DNA from: Flavobacteriales bacterium
Lineage (GTDB): Bacteria; Bacteroidota; Bacteroidia; Flavobacteriales_D; Sanyastnellaceae
Length of the DNA stretch: 43,145 nucleotides
Direction of reading: 5' to 3'
Assembly: GCA_029242765.1 (NCBI GenBank)
Contig: JAQWTJ010000108.1
Span: 1 to 43,145, forward strand
A model generated the notes under the pieces. The model worked only from the letters and a program-made list of their open reading frames with translations, did not search any database and was not told the DNA's origin. Every line of letters starts with the position of its first letter. Position 1 is the first letter of the stretch. The position numbers and the translations under genes were made by a program. Positions 8,989 to 20,235 of this stretch are shown here, piece by piece.

Positions 8989-10608
8989 ATGTTTCTTTGC
9001 CTAGAAGTGAGGATTCATAAAGGACTGCCCGGTTTCAAGGATGGTGTGCATCGCGTGGTGACATCGGGCACTTTTGACGGGGTGCATTTGGGCCATGGGG
9101 CGCTTCTGAAGTGGGTGACGGATAGGGCCCATTCCAAGAGCGGCGAAAGCGTCATTCTCACATTCGACCCACACCCCCGGCTGGTGCTATTCGGCGAAGA
9201 TTGTGGGCTCGCCTTGATTGACACTTTGGACGAGCGACTCGAACGGCTCGCCAAGGCCGGTGTCGATCATGCCGTAGTGGTGCCTTTTGACCTGGAATTC
9301 TCGCGAATGCATCCCGTGGATTACGTCCGCAGCGTGTTGGTTGAGGGCGTCGGGGTGGGCACCATCGTCGTCGGACACGACCACCGGTTCGGAGCGGGCC
9401 GGGAGGGGGACGTCGCGCTGTTGGAAGAATGCAGCGAGGCCTTCGGTTTTTCTGTTGAGAAAATCCCCGCCGAGATCATCGACCAAGTCACCGTCAGCAG
9501 CACCAAAGTGCGAAAAGCTTTGCAAGGAGGAGACGTGGAGCTCGGCCAAAGGTTGTTAGGTCGGCCTTTTGTGATGCGTGGCACTGTGGTGCGTGGCGCC
9601 GGTCTGGGCCGAGAATTGGGCTTCCCCACGGCCAACCTCAAGCTGAACACCCTCCTCAAACTCATCCCCGCCGTGGGTGCTTACGCGGTGACAGCGCGCC
9701 TGCTCGACACGGTCAATTCACCCGGACCAAATGACGATCAGGCCCTGGGCGGCATGTGCAACATCGGGCACCGCCCCACCGTTTCCGAGGAGGGAACGCT
9801 TCAAATTGAGGCGCACCTATTCTTGGATCAGCCCATCGATTTGTACGACCGCCCAATTGAACTCAGTTTCCACACCCGCCTGCGACCCGAACAGAAATTT
9901 GAGGGGCGCCCGGCGCTTGTGGCGCAACTTGAAAATGATCGGCACCGCGCCTTGAAGGCCCTCCGCTCGCTTGGGCTTTCGCTCGTGCGCACTCTCACCA
10001 TCGCTCTGGTCGCTTTGATCGGCACCAGCCAGCCCAAGGCGCTGGCCCAAACCACCGATCCAATTCCAGCAACCTGGTCCTGGGACACCGCACGGGTTTA
10101 CACCGACTATGAACAGGCCCTCGCTCGCCCTGAACGTGTTATCCGCCTGGACCTCACGCGGGACAAACTTCGGGAACTCGACCCGCGCATCGGCCGATTC
10201 TCACAGCTGCGCGAACTCGTTTTGGATCGCAACAAGCTCGGTGCATTGCCCCAAGAATTGCGCTTCGTACACACGCTCGAACGCATCAGCGTCAGCAGCA
10301 ACCGCTTGGAGTCGTTCCCTCAGGTATTGCTAGAGCTCAAAGGGCTCAGAGAAATTGACCTGTCGGACAATGAAATTGAGGACATCCCCTTGAACATCGA
10401 CCGGATCAGCCGTCTTGAAAGGCTTATTCTATGGGGCAACATCATCGCAAATTTCCCCGCCACGCTTAGCTCAATTGACAGCTTCACCCACCTCGATTTG
10501 CTGCACAACGAAATGACCCGTGTCGAGCAGGAATTCTTAAAAACACTGCTGCCCGGCGTTCACATCGAGCTTTCCCCGCCGTGCTTATGCAACTTTGAAA
10601 ATGAGTAA
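8989..10608 (+). CDS. ribF: Bifunctional riboflavin kinase/FAD synthetase fused to signal-peptide-like segment and leucine-rich repeats
   Basis: A 539-residue composite. Residues 1-328 form a complete RibF: VVTSGTFDGVHLGHGALL (nucleotidyltransferase GxFDGxHxGH motif), VILTFDPHPR, VVGHDHRFGAGREGD, STKVRKALQGGDVE, then the riboflavin kinase domain with GRELGFPTANL, VGAYAV and MCNIGHRPTV. It phosphorylates riboflavin to FMN and adenylylates FMN to FAD in the cytoplasm. Instead of stopping, the frame continues into VRTLTIALVALIG and KALAQ (333-354), a textbook signal peptide with ALA before Q, and about five to six 23-residue leucine-rich repeats (LDLTRDKLRELDPRIG, LVLDRNKLGALPQEL and so on), ending in a Cys-containing tail. 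A GTG at 9985 could start the exported part independently. The ATG at 8989 is chosen because the RibF domain starts there; the upstream open frame to 8815 overlaps atpD. It overlaps the next gene by eight bases. Confidence 0.88.
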   Translation: MFLCLEVRIHKGLPGFKDGVHRVVTSGTFDGVHLGHGALLKWVTDRAHSKSGESVILTFDPHPRLVLFGEDCGLALIDTLDERLERLAKAGVDHAVVVPFDLEFSRMHPVDYVRSVLVEGVGVGTIVVGHDHRFGAGREGDVALLEECSEAFGFSVEKIPAEIIDQVTVSSTKVRKALQGGDVELGQRLLGRPFVMRGTVVRGAGLGRELGFPTANLKLNTLLKLIPAVGAYAVTARLLDTVNSPGPNDDQALGGMCNIGHRPTVSEEGTLQIEAHLFLDQPIDLYDRPIELSFHTRLRPEQKFEGRPALVAQLENDRHRALKALRSLGLSLVRTLTIALVALIGTSQPKALAQTTDPIPATWSWDTARVYTDYEQALARPERVIRLDLTRDKLRELDPRIGRFSQLRELVLDRNKLGALPQELRFVHTLERISVSSNRLESFPQVLLELKGLREIDLSDNEIEDIPLNIDRISRLERLILWGNIIANFPATLSSIDSFTHLDLLHNEMTRVEQEFLKTLLPGVHIELSPPCLCNFENE

Positions 10609-11173
10609 CGACGACCTGCACGCAGCAGGCCCTCGCCTTCTCGTCTTGACCGGCGTTGAAAACAGTGGCAAGACCACCCTCGCCCGGGCTCTAGCCACAC
10701 AAACGAATACACCTCTCATTGAAGAAGCGGCGCGCCAGCACCCCGATGTCCTCGCCGGCCAGGTCACCCCCGCGACATTGCAAGAGCTGCTCGAAATTTT
10801 CCACTGCCGCGTCCATCAAGCCCGCAACGCACACCCCAATGCCCCATGGATTATCTGCGACACTGGACCGATGGTGCTTAATATCTGGGCTCAAGTAGCC
10901 TTCGGTTCATCTGCCTGCGCCGCACTAGCGGCACTGGAAACACTCCGAATTGACCAATACGTCTTATGCCGCACGTTGAAAATGTGGCGGCCCGACCCCT
11001 TGCGATCCTTGCCTGACTTGCACGACCGCCGTGCTTTGGAAAACAACTATGTCGAGCAGCTCAAGGGCTGGGTCAAAAACAACCAGCGACTCGGCTCAAC
11101 ACGAGGCTTGCTCGACCTCCCCCATCATCTCAGCATCGAGCAGCGCATTGGCCTCGTACTCGCGCAGCTCTAA
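10601..11173 (+). CDS. NadR-like AAA-family ATPase/kinase
   Basis: A 190-residue P-loop protein resembling the kinase half of NadR (AAA_28-type). Seen are LVLTGVENSGKTTLA with Walker A GVENSGKT at residues 18-25, IEEAARQHPDV, IICDTGPMVLNIWA (Walker B-like strand and substrate region), YVLCRTLKMWRPDPLRSLPD and the following HDRRALENNY (LID-like region). Related proteins phosphorylate nicotinamide riboside or are uncharacterised small-molecule kinases. The usual N-terminal adenylyltransferase of full NadR is missing, so nicotinamide riboside kinase activity is possible but unproven. The ATG at 10601 overlaps the RibF-LRR stop by eight bases, implying coupled translation with a flavin cofactor gene; an earlier TTG at 10595 is less likely. 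Confidence 0.75.
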   Translation: MSNDDLHAAGPRLLVLTGVENSGKTTLARALATQTNTPLIEEAARQHPDVLAGQVTPATLQELLEIFHCRVHQARNAHPNAPWIICDTGPMVLNIWAQVAFGSSACAALAALETLRIDQYVLCRTLKMWRPDPLRSLPDLHDRRALENNYVEQLKGWVKNNQRLGSTRGLLDLPHHLSIEQRIGLVLAQL

Positions 11174-11192
11174 CTGAATAAATCTCAGCCGA

Positions 11193-11218
11193 AACCCGAC
11201 CAAATCCCAAACCGGGTT
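11193..11218. terminator. Hairpin between convergent NadR-like gene and tonB
   Basis: AACCCG (11193-11198) pairs with CGGGTT (11213-11218) in the 44-base gap between convergent stops, the second arm touching the tonB stop codon. There is no T-run on either strand, so this is a weak bidirectional terminator call. Confidence 0.3.
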
Positions 11219-11922
11219 CAGCGAATAATGAACTTCACTGGGATGGTGTACTGGACGCTCACCGACTTGCCTTGCTGGCGGCCGGGAACAAATCTGGGCA
11301 ACGATTCCACCACGCGTACTGCTTCTGCGTCAAGGCGCGAATCCACTGGGCGCAATACGCGCACGTCTTTCACTATGCCGTCCCTACCCACAACAAAGTA
11401 AACGAAGACCGTGCCCTGGATGCCCGCGTCTTTTGCAATGGGCGGATATTTGGTGTTACTCGAGACAAAACGGATGATTTCCATTTGGGTGCATTGGTGG
11501 CGCTCATCTCCTGATTTACTCGTGCATGGGCCAAAGGCCGGCATATCCTCCACAATCATGAAGGCGATGTCCTCATCCAGCTCGTCATCTAACTCCTCGA
11601 TGATCTCGATTTCGGTGTCCTCATCCAGTTCGATGTCCTCGATTTCCAATTCTTCTTCTATCTCCTCTTCGTCGTCGACAATTTCGATAACCGTCGTCTG
11701 CTGAGGAGGTGGAGGGGGTGGGGGGGGCGGAATAACATTCACTGGGATGACCTCGTCCTCAAGCAAATCGCCCGCAAAGTCAATCGCCTTAATGATGTTA
11801 ACGTCGTAGCTGGTCCAAGCCAGCGCAGCGAGAATAATAGCAAGTGCTGCGGTGAACCCAACCGAACGAAGGGTTCCGCGCTTTTGCTCAATATCGGCGT
11901 GGGGTGTTTTTCTAGGCTGCAT
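11218..11922 (-). CDS. tonB: Energy transducer TonB
   Basis: A 234-residue TonB-type protein that links the inner-membrane ExbBD motor to TonB-dependent outer-membrane transporters. Order: short cytoplasmic N-terminus, one membrane anchor at about residues 20-37 (SVGFTAALAIILAALAW), a nine-proline run at 65-73, a very acidic stretch at 82-118 made mostly of Glu, Asp and Ile, a short region with two cysteines (CTSKSGDERHQC), then the C-terminal TonB domain with YPPIAKDAGIQGTVFVYFVV, LDAEAVRVVESLPRFVPG and YTIPVKF. The acidic periplasmic linker replaces the Pro/Lys linker of proteobacterial TonB and is common in Flavobacteria. No ExbB or ExbD gene is nearby. It is the last gene of the sprA run, 16 bases after the vanZ-like gene. 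Confidence 0.93.
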   Translation of the reverse strand: MQPRKTPHADIEQKRGTLRSVGFTAALAIILAALAWTSYDVNIIKAIDFAGDLLEDEVIPVNVIPPPPPPPPPQQTTVIEIVDDEEEIEEELEIEDIELDEDTEIEIIEELDDELDEDIAFMIVEDMPAFGPCTSKSGDERHQCTQMEIIRFVSSNTKYPPIAKDAGIQGTVFVYFVVGRDGIVKDVRVLRPVDSRLDAEAVRVVESLPRFVPGRQQGKSVSVQYTIPVKFIIR

Positions 11923-11938
11923 AGAAGCGGCAAATTAA

Positions 11939-12343
11939 TCAAATGTTCCGGGCCACACGACGCAAATACAGTGCCCAAAATGCGGCCACCCCTAATCCCG
12001 CCCCCAATCCGTCAGCAAGAACGTCTGTCCAATCCGCACCACGCCCCGAAAACACAAGCCATTGCGCGCATTCTAACAGTCCACCGTAAAGCACGCAAAC
12101 AAGTACAATCCAGCGCATCGCACGAGAAAACATTTCAAATCGGGCGGCCTGTGAAGACAAAAGGCGGCCCTTTACAACAGCAATCAAGCCCGCTGTAGCG
12201 AGCAGTGCAAACATCGCGGAGTGCAACAAAGCGTCCAGCCGCCAAAGCGCCCACCAAGGCGCCGTGTCAAGCTCACTGCCCGGCAAAGCATGAAGCAGAA
12301 GTACCAGCAGCGCTATGAATCCGACCGGCCACCAACGCCGCAT
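11939..12343 (-). CDS. VanZ-like family membrane protein
   Basis: A 134-residue protein with about four membrane segments. It carries the VanZ-like pattern: an N-terminal membrane helix, LDALLHSAMFALLATAGLIAV (polar His in a membrane segment), YGGLLECAQWLVFSGRGADWTDVLADGLGAGLG (Glu/Gln and Asp in adjacent segments) and a final helix. The family is named after a teicoplanin-resistance protein, but most members, including the short Bacteroidota ones, have no known function. Its ATG at 12343 shares one base with the gcvH stop (TGATG). The gcvH/vanZ-like/tonB order beside sprA recurs in Flavobacteria, so the gene is probably a stable operon member and not an acquired resistance gene. Confidence 0.85.
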   Translation of the reverse strand: MRRWWPVGFIALLVLLLHALPGSELDTAPWWALWRLDALLHSAMFALLATAGLIAVVKGRLLSSQAARFEMFSRAMRWIVLVCVLYGGLLECAQWLVFSGRGADWTDVLADGLGAGLGVAAFWALYLRRVARNI

Positions 12344-12720
12344 CAGGCCAACTCTGCTCCGTACGCATCAGCCGACAACAACTGATCAATATCGACAAGC
12401 TCAGCGAGCTTAATCCTCACAATCCAGCCTTTGCCATACGGATCGTCATTGATCAAGGCGGGTTCGTCTTCCAATTCGGCATTGAATTCCAAAACCTCCC
12501 CTGCCACGGGCATGAACATATCGCTTACCGTCTTCACCGCTTCAATCGTTCCGAACACTTCCTCAGCATCGAGCGTTTCGCCCTCGGTTTCAACTTCAAC
12601 AAAAACGATGTCACCCAGTTCACGTTGTGCAAAATCTGTAACGCCAATCACCACCGTGTCGCCCTCGAGGCGCACCCATTCATGGTCCTTTGTATATCGA
12701 AGATCTTGAGGAATATTCAT
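12343..12720 (-). CDS. gcvH: Glycine cleavage system H protein
   Basis: A 125-residue lipoyl-carrier protein of the glycine cleavage complex; it shuttles the aminomethyl group between the P, T and L proteins in the cytoplasm. Seen are [13 protein letters not shown] at the N-terminus, [20 protein letters not shown], and the lipoyl loop [21 protein letters not shown] with the lipoylated lysine at residue 63, then [16 protein letters not shown]. The length is standard. The start lies 19 bases after the sprA stop and the stop overlaps the vanZ-like start. The other glycine cleavage genes are not in the window, which is usual for Bacteroidota. Confidence 0.97.
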   Translation of the reverse strand: MNIPQDLRYTKDHEWVRLEGDTVVIGVTDFAQRELGDIVFVEVETEGETLDAEEVFGTIEAVKTVSDMFMPVAGEVLEFNAELEDEPALINDDPYGKGWIVRIKLAELVDIDQLLSADAYGAELA

Positions 12721-12739
12721 AGCGACGAAATTAGGCCAA

Positions 12740-15700
12740 TTACTGCGTCAAATTGAAACGCAAGGCCACCCCTGTCTTGACATTCGTCGTCGCAAAGGAC
12801 GTCGACACTTTCGGGCGGGTGAGCTGCTCATCAAAGAAGAACTGCAAAATCAGTTTCTTCGAGATTTCCAGGTCAGCCGAGAACTTGATGCTGATGATCT
12901 TCTGACCGGCCGTCACCTGATTCTCGCGGCCGTCATCCGTCCCCCCAATCGATCCGTCTACGGCGAGCGGGTCGAGCTTGCGAATAATCGTCGCATTGTC
13001 CCGAATCGTTACGTCCATCCGCATCACCAAATCCGTATGCTGAAGCATTTGTATGGGCAGCTTACCCCGTGTGCGCAGAAAGGGGTTGGGGACATTCGCA
13101 ATCCGGTATCCCAATCCCATCACGAAACTCGAGCTCTTTGTTTCCGTGATCTGATTGTTCGTCAGTCCGAAATTGACGGTGCGATCCCGGCGCATTTCAA
13201 CCTTCACCTGCGGCTCGTTTTCTCCATCCGTCTTAATCGTCATATCCACGCCGATAAGCGGAGACATTTGCTCGGAAATGGTCACCTGGTTGTACTGTCG
13301 CTGCGTGATATAGTTGCCGAAGCTGCTCTGGTCAAATTCAGTGGGCAAGCCCGTTTCGCTCTCCACGTAAGAAAGGTTGGTCACGTACGAGGTCGACATC
13401 GTGGAGCGGTAACTGTGCGAAATTGAGCAGCGCTTCAAGCGATTCTTCAGCAGGGCGCCTTTTGTCAGACCGTTGTACGTCACGCGCCAGTTGGGTGCCA
13501 TCTGCGTCTTGAACGGATCGAGGCTCACCTTCGTGGCGTCCTGGCCCGTATAGGCCGCAATGAACGCGGGGATGGTCACCGCTGAACTCGTAGGCCCCCA
13601 GCCCTCGTAGTAACCGGTGGGTTCCGGATCATTGAGGTTGTAATGGGCTTCATTCTGGCGCTCTGAAATATCCAAACGTGCCAATTTGAAATCCTGCCAC
13701 GTCTCACTGGAATAGTCATCAGCGTCCTCTACAAAGGCCGTCGGCCAGGACAGAATGGTCGATGTAAAATTGCCAGTATTCTGTGGCGATTGGAAAGACC
13801 AATCCCCCAAATCCTCGTCAAACCGGAAGAAGCTCTGCAAGTCACGGCTCTCAGTGCGCGTTCCATTCAATTCCACCTTGAAGTCTTTGAACGGCTCAAG
13901 CGTGGCCCGAAAATTTGCATTGGAGCTGAAGTTCTCCATGTAATTCTGATTCTGGTTCGGGTTCGCCCAAAGCCATCCCTTATCTGCCGCATCAAGTGCG
14001 AAGTCGCCCACCTTTTCACCGTCAAGTCCCGTGTTTTGGTGTCCCAAAAGGAAAGGGATGCCAGGCGATTCAAACGCATCGTCCATACCAGCCCAACGCG
14101 CCTTGCGTGAAGAAGCAAAGCCTGGCACCAGCAGCCCCTCATTGCGCGAGTAACTTCCGCTGACATTGCGTACAGACATCATCGCCTTGAGCACGAAAGT
14201 GATGGGGTCGATAATCAGCTCCGGTTTGTCCTTCTTCTGGTCGATCTCATTGCCGAAGCCGTCGCGGTCCTCATTGTCGATATCGTCTTCTTTCGGCTTC
14301 TTGTCCCTGCGCTTGCCGTCGTTGATGTCCTTGAGGAAGGGGACGGTGTTGTACAGCGAAAGCAAATTGGCCTGCATATTCAAACTGACGTTGCGGGAGT
14401 TCTGCACCGTATGGCCAAGTGAATCCTGGGCAAAGGGCGCACGATCCCAACGGTACGTCGCTTGGTAACGCACATCGGCCGAAACGAACTTGATGAGCGG
14501 GAACTTGTCGAAGGGCAGTTTATAGCTCGCTGTTATTTGATGGTCGTAGGTTGTGACGTCGCCAAAGCTCTCGAGATTGGTCAAAACTGTATCGCGATAC
14601 TGGTTGTACTCGTCGGTGCCCTCAAGCGCGATGACCCCCGACGGCTCCCCCACCAAGGCCGTAGCATGGCCGTTGTAATCAAATTTCAGTGACCGCGTCA
14701 AATCGTACTTGACCCGGTAGTCCCGATCCCAATTCCACTGCTTGAGCACCTGGGTGTTGATCAGTACCCCGGTCTCAAATCCGAGCAAGGCCGCCGTGTT
14801 ATTTCTGACCCGGCTCGTCTCATACGTGCGGTCCATCGTCGTGCCTATCGAGATCTGTTTCAAGCCCGGGTAAAAATTGAAGTCGGTGAGCCACCTGAGG
14901 GCCTCTGAGCGGCTGAGGCCTTTAAAAGGCTTGAACTCACTAGGGCGACCGTTGTAATCGTAGCGAAGCCCCCCGCGATAGTTGCGGCGAATGTTGAACT
15001 CCGTGTTGATGTCCCGCTGATAGTTTTCAGTGTAGGCAAAGTTTGCCGAGAGGTTGCCGGGGTCCATAAAGGAGAAGAACCCGCCATTGCTTGAAGAACC
15101 TCCGCGTCCTGTGGGCCGGCCTCCACGGCCTTGCTGCGCCTGCATTTCGCGGTCCTTCGTCACATCGTCCGCCCCACGCATCCGTTCTTTGGTTGCCGCC
15201 GCTTCATCCGCCTTGCGCTTCTTATCCTTTTTTCCAGATCCGCCAAGTTGAGGGTCAATCTTGATGCTGGAAAAGTTGACGCTGCGAATGCGGTTGATGC
15301 TCTGAGAATTGCGCTTTCGTTCGGTTGTTAAGTTCCGATCGGCCAATTCAATGTCTGGGGAAAGCGGGTCGAACTGTGGGGTGCTCACGGTCTCACTGTA
15401 GCCCAAGTAGAGCGGCAGCTGCACACCGAGAAAATCAGGCAACAGCTTGCCGAGTTGAATCGTGGCGTTGGCGTCGACACCTTGGATGGTCTCGCGCTGG
15501 CGCTCTTGGACGCGCTGCTCCAGCCCGCCCCAACCTGGGGTGGACATGTTCGCTGCGACATTGACGTGACCCAAATCGCTCAGGGTGGCGTTCATCTGCG
15601 CGGTGGCCGCCCAGCCGCCTTCCTCATTGAACTCCGAAAGGCGCAGCTCATTCGCCCACACCACAGCGCATTTAGGCTGGCCGTCGTCCTCGGCAAATGG

Positions 15701-18700
15701 GTTGTCATCTCGATCCAGGTTGCGAACGCCAATCATCACCGTCACCACGTTGGCCAGGTTCGGGTTGCCCTTCACCGTAATGCGCGCCGTTTCGTCGAGT
15801 TCACTGTACGCTTGGAAAAGCGGGTAACCAATCGGCCGTGACAACTTGAGATTTTGGAGCTTTCGGAACTCAATGTCGATGGCATTGGCATCGGGCCAAA
15901 TCAAATTTGGATCGCCAGTGTACCACGGGGTGACCTCCAATGGAATCTCATACTCGTAATAGTTGTCGACGAAATCCGAGCCAAGGCGGATGAAGCAGGA
16001 CAGGTCGCCGGTCTCCAGTGGCATGTCAGCGCGGGCCTGCTCCGCGTGGACGAACATGCGAAGGCGCTTGTACATCCGCATGTCGTAGTTGATGTTGCGG
16101 TAGGCCGCGCGGGCATCGCCGTCTTGCAAATCGCAAATCTCCAACGAGAGCGACTGCTCGTTCAGCTGGGCCTGATTAGCCGTTGCCACATTGATCTCCC
16201 GGATGATGCCAGGCGGTGTGACATAAGAAATGGGCTGGCGTTGGCCGTTTTCCTCGATGCTCACCGCAGAAATCGCAAAGGTGGTCGAGGCCGGGTCGCC
16301 CGGCTCAATTTCTTGCGGTCCGGCCAGCGAAGCCTCGAACTTGCGCCACTCTCCTCGAATCAACTCCAAACGAGCAAAGCGCATCGTTACCGGCTGGCTC
16401 CAGCCCGTCATAAACATCCGCATAAAGCGCACCGAGCGAAAATCTGAAATGCCTCCGACCGCCTTTTCAAACGATCGCACGGGAATCTTAAACTGCAACC
16501 AACGGATCTCTCGCTCCTCCCCATCGGGCGTCTCCACACTGGTGAGCAAAATGTCAGTGAGGTAATTGCGGCCAAGATTGGCCTCCGTCAATTCCGCAGG
16601 GCGCATTGAAATGCGGTACTGGAAGTAGCTCTCGATTGAGTTCAAGGTCAAATCTTGGTTGATGTCCTCGGTGTTGGGCAAGGTGGTGGAGGCGATGGGG
16701 TAAGCATCGGGCTGGGCCGTGTTCGAATTGCCCTCGTAACCATTGAATCGTTTGTACCGCTGCAAGATGTCCTCCTCGGCGGCTTGGGCTCCCGGATCGC
16801 GGAAGTAGCGGAAGTCATCCGCCGACGGGTCGGCCTGAATCGCCGCCAAAGCCTCGGGGCTCAACTGGCCCTGCAAACCGGTGAGCCAATCCGCAAAGAA
16901 AGCCGTCTCTTCGGTCGTGTTCATCCCATCCAGACCCACGTCTTGCATGGCGTAATCACCCGTGGAATTATCGAAGGCATTGACCACGTTGAAGGTCGTA
17001 GGGTCAGGCACCAGGCCCCAGTTGGTCTCAACAGTGGGCGCATCTTGGTTGGCCGAGGGCAGGCCGTTCTCAAATCCGAGTTGCCCGTCATTCAGGACAT
17101 CCTCAGAAATACTGCCCAAATTGAAATAGAGGTCGCCCCCGGAAGAATTCTGCGAATCCTCATGGAAGGGGTCCATCATCCAAACTTGGATGTACTCCAC
17201 GTTAGAAGACTCAAAGTCGGTGGTGATCAGTGCGCGTTGGACACCGCCCCAGCGCTCCTCCGGAACGAGTAGCGCACCGTCGGTCGATAGACCTGCCACA
17301 GCGCCAGAACCCTCTGCCGGAAGGTAGTTGTACGGCCCGCGCTCCTGCGGGTAGAACGACAAATCAAAGGTCGGCAGGTTCTCCGGCGTACCAAAAGGCA
17401 GCTCACGCAGCGGAAACACCTCGGATTGGCGCACCAAGCGCATGGCATGGTCCGAGCGCACCTCGGGCGTCACCTGGCCGTCGTCCAAGCCGTTGTTGCT
17501 GTAGAACGATGGATCGATGGTGTACCACGCCAATTTCGCTCTGTTGTAATTGTAATAGAGGCTGTCCTCAAAGTTGCCCTCTGGGAACAAGTCCGGTTGC
17601 AACTTCGGCGTGCTGGCCAAATGCCACTGCGTCCACGAGCGAATATCTATGGCGCTTTGCGACCCCTCAAAGTCGTCAACATAGGCATTGCCCTCCTTGC
17701 CCACCGCCTTACTGTGGCCCGGAATCAAGTAGGCCGCCTCTGCACTCAGGCTAATGCTCGATGGCGCACTGGCGTCATAGAACGGAATTTTATCCAGCAC
17801 ATCCGTCAAAAATTGAGACGACCGCGTCAGGGCAAAGTCACCACCAAAAATCGTGTTATTCACCGGCTCATCACCAACATTCACCTTTTGTGTCAACGGG
17901 CGTTCGCGCATGTTCAAAAAGGTGAAACCCAGCGCAACATCCTCGCTTGGTGAATAGTCGAAACGGGTGCCAATCAGAGTCTTGGTCTGGATATTGAACA
18001 GCGAATTGCTCTCGAGCGACACCTTGATGGGCTGGCCCGATTCCATCAGGCCGTCGTTGATGATACGCACCCGGCCCAAGTTGTAGTCCACCGTGTAATC
18101 GCGATTCTCAATCAAGCGCACCCCACCCGAAGTCACAGTCACCGATCCCTCAGGGATGTTGAGCGCATTGAGCATGATTTCCGAGCTAATCTGGCTCTGG
18201 TACTCGCCCTTGATGCGGAAACGGTTGAGCGAGGGCATTTGTTGGGCCGCCGTTTTCGTGCTGTCATATAGAGGCTGGTAGACGATGGTCTGAATTAAGG
18301 CTTGCGCTTGGGCCGGGTCATCCACGCGATCCTCAATCTTCCCGCGCAGTGTGCCGCCAAAAGGCTCAACAGTCGGGAAGAATACGCGACCGTTCTGGCT
18401 GTGTATCGTGCCGCCGAGCGTCGCTGCATTATCGATATAGTCAAATACGCCGTCAGGTTGGGCTTGGCCGTTGATGTCGATCCGGTCCATGTCGAGCAAC
18501 TGCATCAACAGGTCGCCTTCGAGCGGCTCACGTGGTATGTAATTCAAATCCACGCCCGTCGCCGGATCATTGTACCAAATGCCGAGACGGAAATTCTCTG
18601 CGCTGAGTCCAAACGCCCCCAAGGAATACACGTTTTTCATCATCAAGTCCCAAAGCGGTGCGGTATCACCATTCTCCAAAGAAACCCGCGTCACGCTGCT

Positions 18701-20230
18701 TTTGAGCATTTTCAAAAGCAGAGCCCCCGGAGCCGCGTAACCGTCTTGAGATAGCGTGCCGACTTGGTAAGTTTCACCGCCGAGGGTGTACTCAAAGGCC
18801 ACGCCGAGCACTTCGGCATTGTTCAAGGATTGACGCAAGGAGATGAAGCCCAACTTATCGTTGTACGTGAACTCCGTTGAGGTCAAACGACGCGCGTTGC
18901 CCACGCGTTCATAATGAATGCCCGGTGAGTAGATGGGTTGGCCGTCGGTGCCCACAAAACTAGCGATCGCCGCATTGGCTCCGCTAAAATCCATAACGGA
19001 CGCATTGCCCGTCATGTCCATGAAAATTTCATTGTTCGCGTTGTCCGGATTGCGCGAGACTGTAACGCCAAGGTCCGGGTCGTCGGTCAAACTTGAAATG
19101 GGCAAGTCCGTTGACATGTTATCGGGGTGCTCGCCGAGGTCGGTGAAAGCGATGACGTTGCGCACGTCTTGGGTGTTGGCCTGTATGTTGACGATGTACA
19201 CCTCAATGCGGGTAATCCGAGCAGGCGAATTCACCACGGGCAAGTTCTGCATCGACGCGTCGTATGTGTCGCGGAAATATTGGCTCAAGAAATAGTGGCG
19301 ATTCGCCTCATAATCGTCAGCGCGGATGTCGAACTCTTGCTTCTGCGCACCGCCCTCAACATCGATCTCCTTGCGCTCACCCTTTTGCTGAGAAAACACC
19401 GTGGAGTTGTACACCTTGCCCCACTGCGTCTCGAGTTTCACCCCAAAAAGGCTCTGGCTGCCCTGAATCAACGAACTGTTCAACGGAAGCGAAATATTTC
19501 CCGCCTCTACATTTTTCAAAATATCATCTTCCTCACCCTGGAAACCGATGTTCATTCTGTTCTCAAAATCAAACGTTGACTCGGTGTTGTAATTGGTGCC
19601 AATATTGATCTTATCGCCGATGCTTCCATCAATTGAAAGCTGGATGCGCTGGTCGTAATCGAAGGTGGTGATCGCCCGGTCCTGTTCGGCAAGCCGTGGA
19701 TTGTCCGTCTTGGAATAGCGCGCGCCGACATTGATTTGCGCCGACCCCTGCGGACGAATTTCAATCTCGTTCGAACCAAAGAGCGTCTCAAAAATCTCAG
19801 AATCAATCGTCAATTTTGGAGCAAACGCCCGACTTGCCTCGTCCTCCTCTTCTTGAATTTCGTCCCAATATTCGCTGAGGTTCTGGTCAATATTGTAATC
19901 CAGAAATTCATCGAGCGTCCAGAATGTGGGGTTGCGAAAATCGAGCGTATCGCCCAAGCGTTGTCGAATGATGTACCAGCCTGTGGTGGGGTCGAAGTCC
20001 ACGCCGTATTCCACAACATCAGGCCAATCCAAACTCACGCCGCCCGGCGTTTCCACAACCACATAGGGGTCTTCACCGTGGGGCAGAGGTAAATCGATGG
20101 TGTCCGCAAAAGCCGTGCCCCCCCCGTCTGCACCGTCTTCAGTTTGCGCCCACGCCGTTGTGCTTGCAGGGCCAGCAATCAGCAGGGCCAGCATCGCAGT
20201 AACTTTGCAGAAGGTGTTAAACAAGCGCAT
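12740..20230 (-). CDS. sprA: SprA (Sov), type IX secretion system outer-membrane translocon
   Basis: A 2496-residue protein, about the size of SprA of Flavobacterium johnsoniae and Sov of Porphyromonas gingivalis. Residues 1-29 are a signal peptide ending in AWAQ. Early family segments include [30 protein letters not shown] and the repeated [44 protein letters not shown] lies mid-protein; the C-terminus alternates beta-strands and ends in ALRFNLTQ. By family knowledge it forms a giant 36-strand barrel through which proteins with C-terminal sorting domains cross the outer membrane, and it is needed for gliding. Charged low-complexity loops occur near residues 1664-1717 and 1965-2010. The ATG at 20230 lies five bases after the ruvA stop; a TTG at 20239 is a weaker alternative. 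It belongs to a tight operon with maeB, ruvA and gcvH. Confidence 0.97.
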   Translation of the reverse strand: MRLFNTFCKVTAMLALLIAGPASTTAWAQTEDGADGGGTAFADTIDLPLPHGEDPYVVVETPGGVSLDWPDVVEYGVDFDPTTGWYIIRQRLGDTLDFRNPTFWTLDEFLDYNIDQNLSEYWDEIQEEEDEASRAFAPKLTIDSEIFETLFGSNEIEIRPQGSAQINVGARYSKTDNPRLAEQDRAITTFDYDQRIQLSIDGSIGDKINIGTNYNTESTFDFENRMNIGFQGEEDDILKNVEAGNISLPLNSSLIQGSQSLFGVKLETQWGKVYNSTVFSQQKGERKEIDVEGGAQKQEFDIRADDYEANRHYFLSQYFRDTYDASMQNLPVVNSPARITRIEVYIVNIQANTQDVRNVIAFTDLGEHPDNMSTDLPISSLTDDPDLGVTVSRNPDNANNEIFMDMTGNASVMDFSGANAAIASFVGTDGQPIYSPGIHYERVGNARRLTSTEFTYNDKLGFISLRQSLNNAEVLGVAFEYTLGGETYQVGTLSQDGYAAPGALLLKMLKSSVTRVSLENGDTAPLWDLMMKNVYSLGAFGLSAENFRLGIWYNDPATGVDLNYIPREPLEGDLLMQLLDMDRIDINGQAQPDGVFDYIDNAATLGGTIHSQNGRVFFPTVEPFGGTLRGKIEDRVDDPAQAQALIQTIVYQPLYDSTKTAAQQMPSLNRFRIKGEYQSQISSEIMLNALNIPEGSVTVTSGGVRLIENRDYTVDYNLGRVRIINDGLMESGQPIKVSLESNSLFNIQTKTLIGTRFDYSPSEDVALGFTFLNMRERPLTQKVNVGDEPVNNTIFGGDFALTRSSQFLTDVLDKIPFYDASAPSSISLSAEAAYLIPGHSKAVGKEGNAYVDDFEGSQSAIDIRSWTQWHLASTPKLQPDLFPEGNFEDSLYYNYNRAKLAWYTIDPSFYSNNGLDDGQVTPEVRSDHAMRLVRQSEVFPLRELPFGTPENLPTFDLSFYPQERGPYNYLPAEGSGAVAGLSTDGALLVPEERWGGVQRALITTDFESSNVEYIQVWMMDPFHEDSQNSSGGDLYFNLGSISEDVLNDGQLGFENGLPSANQDAPTVETNWGLVPDPTTFNVVNAFDNSTGDYAMQDVGLDGMNTTEETAFFADWLTGLQGQLSPEALAAIQADPSADDFRYFRDPGAQAAEEDILQRYKRFNGYEGNSNTAQPDAYPIASTTLPNTEDINQDLTLNSIESYFQYRISMRPAELTEANLGRNYLTDILLTSVETPDGEEREIRWLQFKIPVRSFEKAVGGISDFRSVRFMRMFMTGWSQPVTMRFARLELIRGEWRKFEASLAGPQEIEPGDPASTTFAISAVSIEENGQRQPISYVTPPGIIREINVATANQAQLNEQSLSLEICDLQDGDARAAYRNINYDMRMYKRLRMFVHAEQARADMPLETGDLSCFIRLGSDFVDNYYEYEIPLEVTPWYTGDPNLIWPDANAIDIEFRKLQNLKLSRPIGYPLFQAYSELDETARITVKGNPNLANVVTVMIGVRNLDRDDNPFAEDDGQPKCAVVWANELRLSEFNEEGGWAATAQMNATLSDLGHVNVAANMSTPGWGGLEQRVQERQRETIQGVDANATIQLGKLLPDFLGVQLPLYLGYSETVSTPQFDPLSPDIELADRNLTTERKRNSQSINRIRSVNFSSIKIDPQLGGSGKKDKKRKADEAAATKERMRGADDVTKDREMQAQQGRGGRPTGRGGSSSNGGFFSFMDPGNLSANFAYTENYQRDINTEFNIRRNYRGGLRYDYNGRPSEFKPFKGLSRSEALRWLTDFNFYPGLKQISIGTTMDRTYETSRVRNNTAALLGFETGVLINTQVLKQWNWDRDYRVKYDLTRSLKFDYNGHATALVGEPSGVIALEGTDEYNQYRDTVLTNLESFGDVTTYDHQITASYKLPFDKFPLIKFVSADVRYQATYRWDRAPFAQDSLGHTVQNSRNVSLNMQANLLSLYNTVPFLKDINDGKRRDKKPKEDDIDNEDRDGFGNEIDQKKDKPELIIDPITFVLKAMMSVRNVSGSYSRNEGLLVPGFASSRKARWAGMDDAFESPGIPFLLGHQNTGLDGEKVGDFALDAADKGWLWANPNQNQNYMENFSSNANFRATLEPFKDFKVELNGTRTESRDLQSFFRFDEDLGDWSFQSPQNTGNFTSTILSWPTAFVEDADDYSSETWQDFKLARLDISERQNEAHYNLNDPEPTGYYEGWGPTSSAVTIPAFIAAYTGQDATKVSLDPFKTQMAPNWRVTYNGLTKGALLKNRLKRCSISHSYRSTMSTSYVTNLSYVESETGLPTEFDQSSFGNYITQRQYNQVTISEQMSPLIGVDMTIKTDGENEPQVKVEMRRDRTVNFGLTNNQITETKSSSFVMGLGYRIANVPNPFLRTRGKLPIQMLQHTDLVMRMDVTIRDNATIIRKLDPLAVDGSIGGTDDGRENQVTAGQKIISIKFSADLEISKKLILQFFFDEQLTRPKVSTSFATTNVKTGVALRFNLTQ

Positions 20231-20235
20231 ATTGG

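Noticed and set aside
11939-12343. VanZ-like gene as antibiotic resistance
   Set aside because: Short VanZ-like proteins are common in Bacteroidota operons without resistance genes; no van cluster is present.
15854-17272. Plus-strand open frames opposite sprA
   Set aside because: Several overlapping frames on the antisense strand of a fully supported sprA; typical of high-GC coding shadows.
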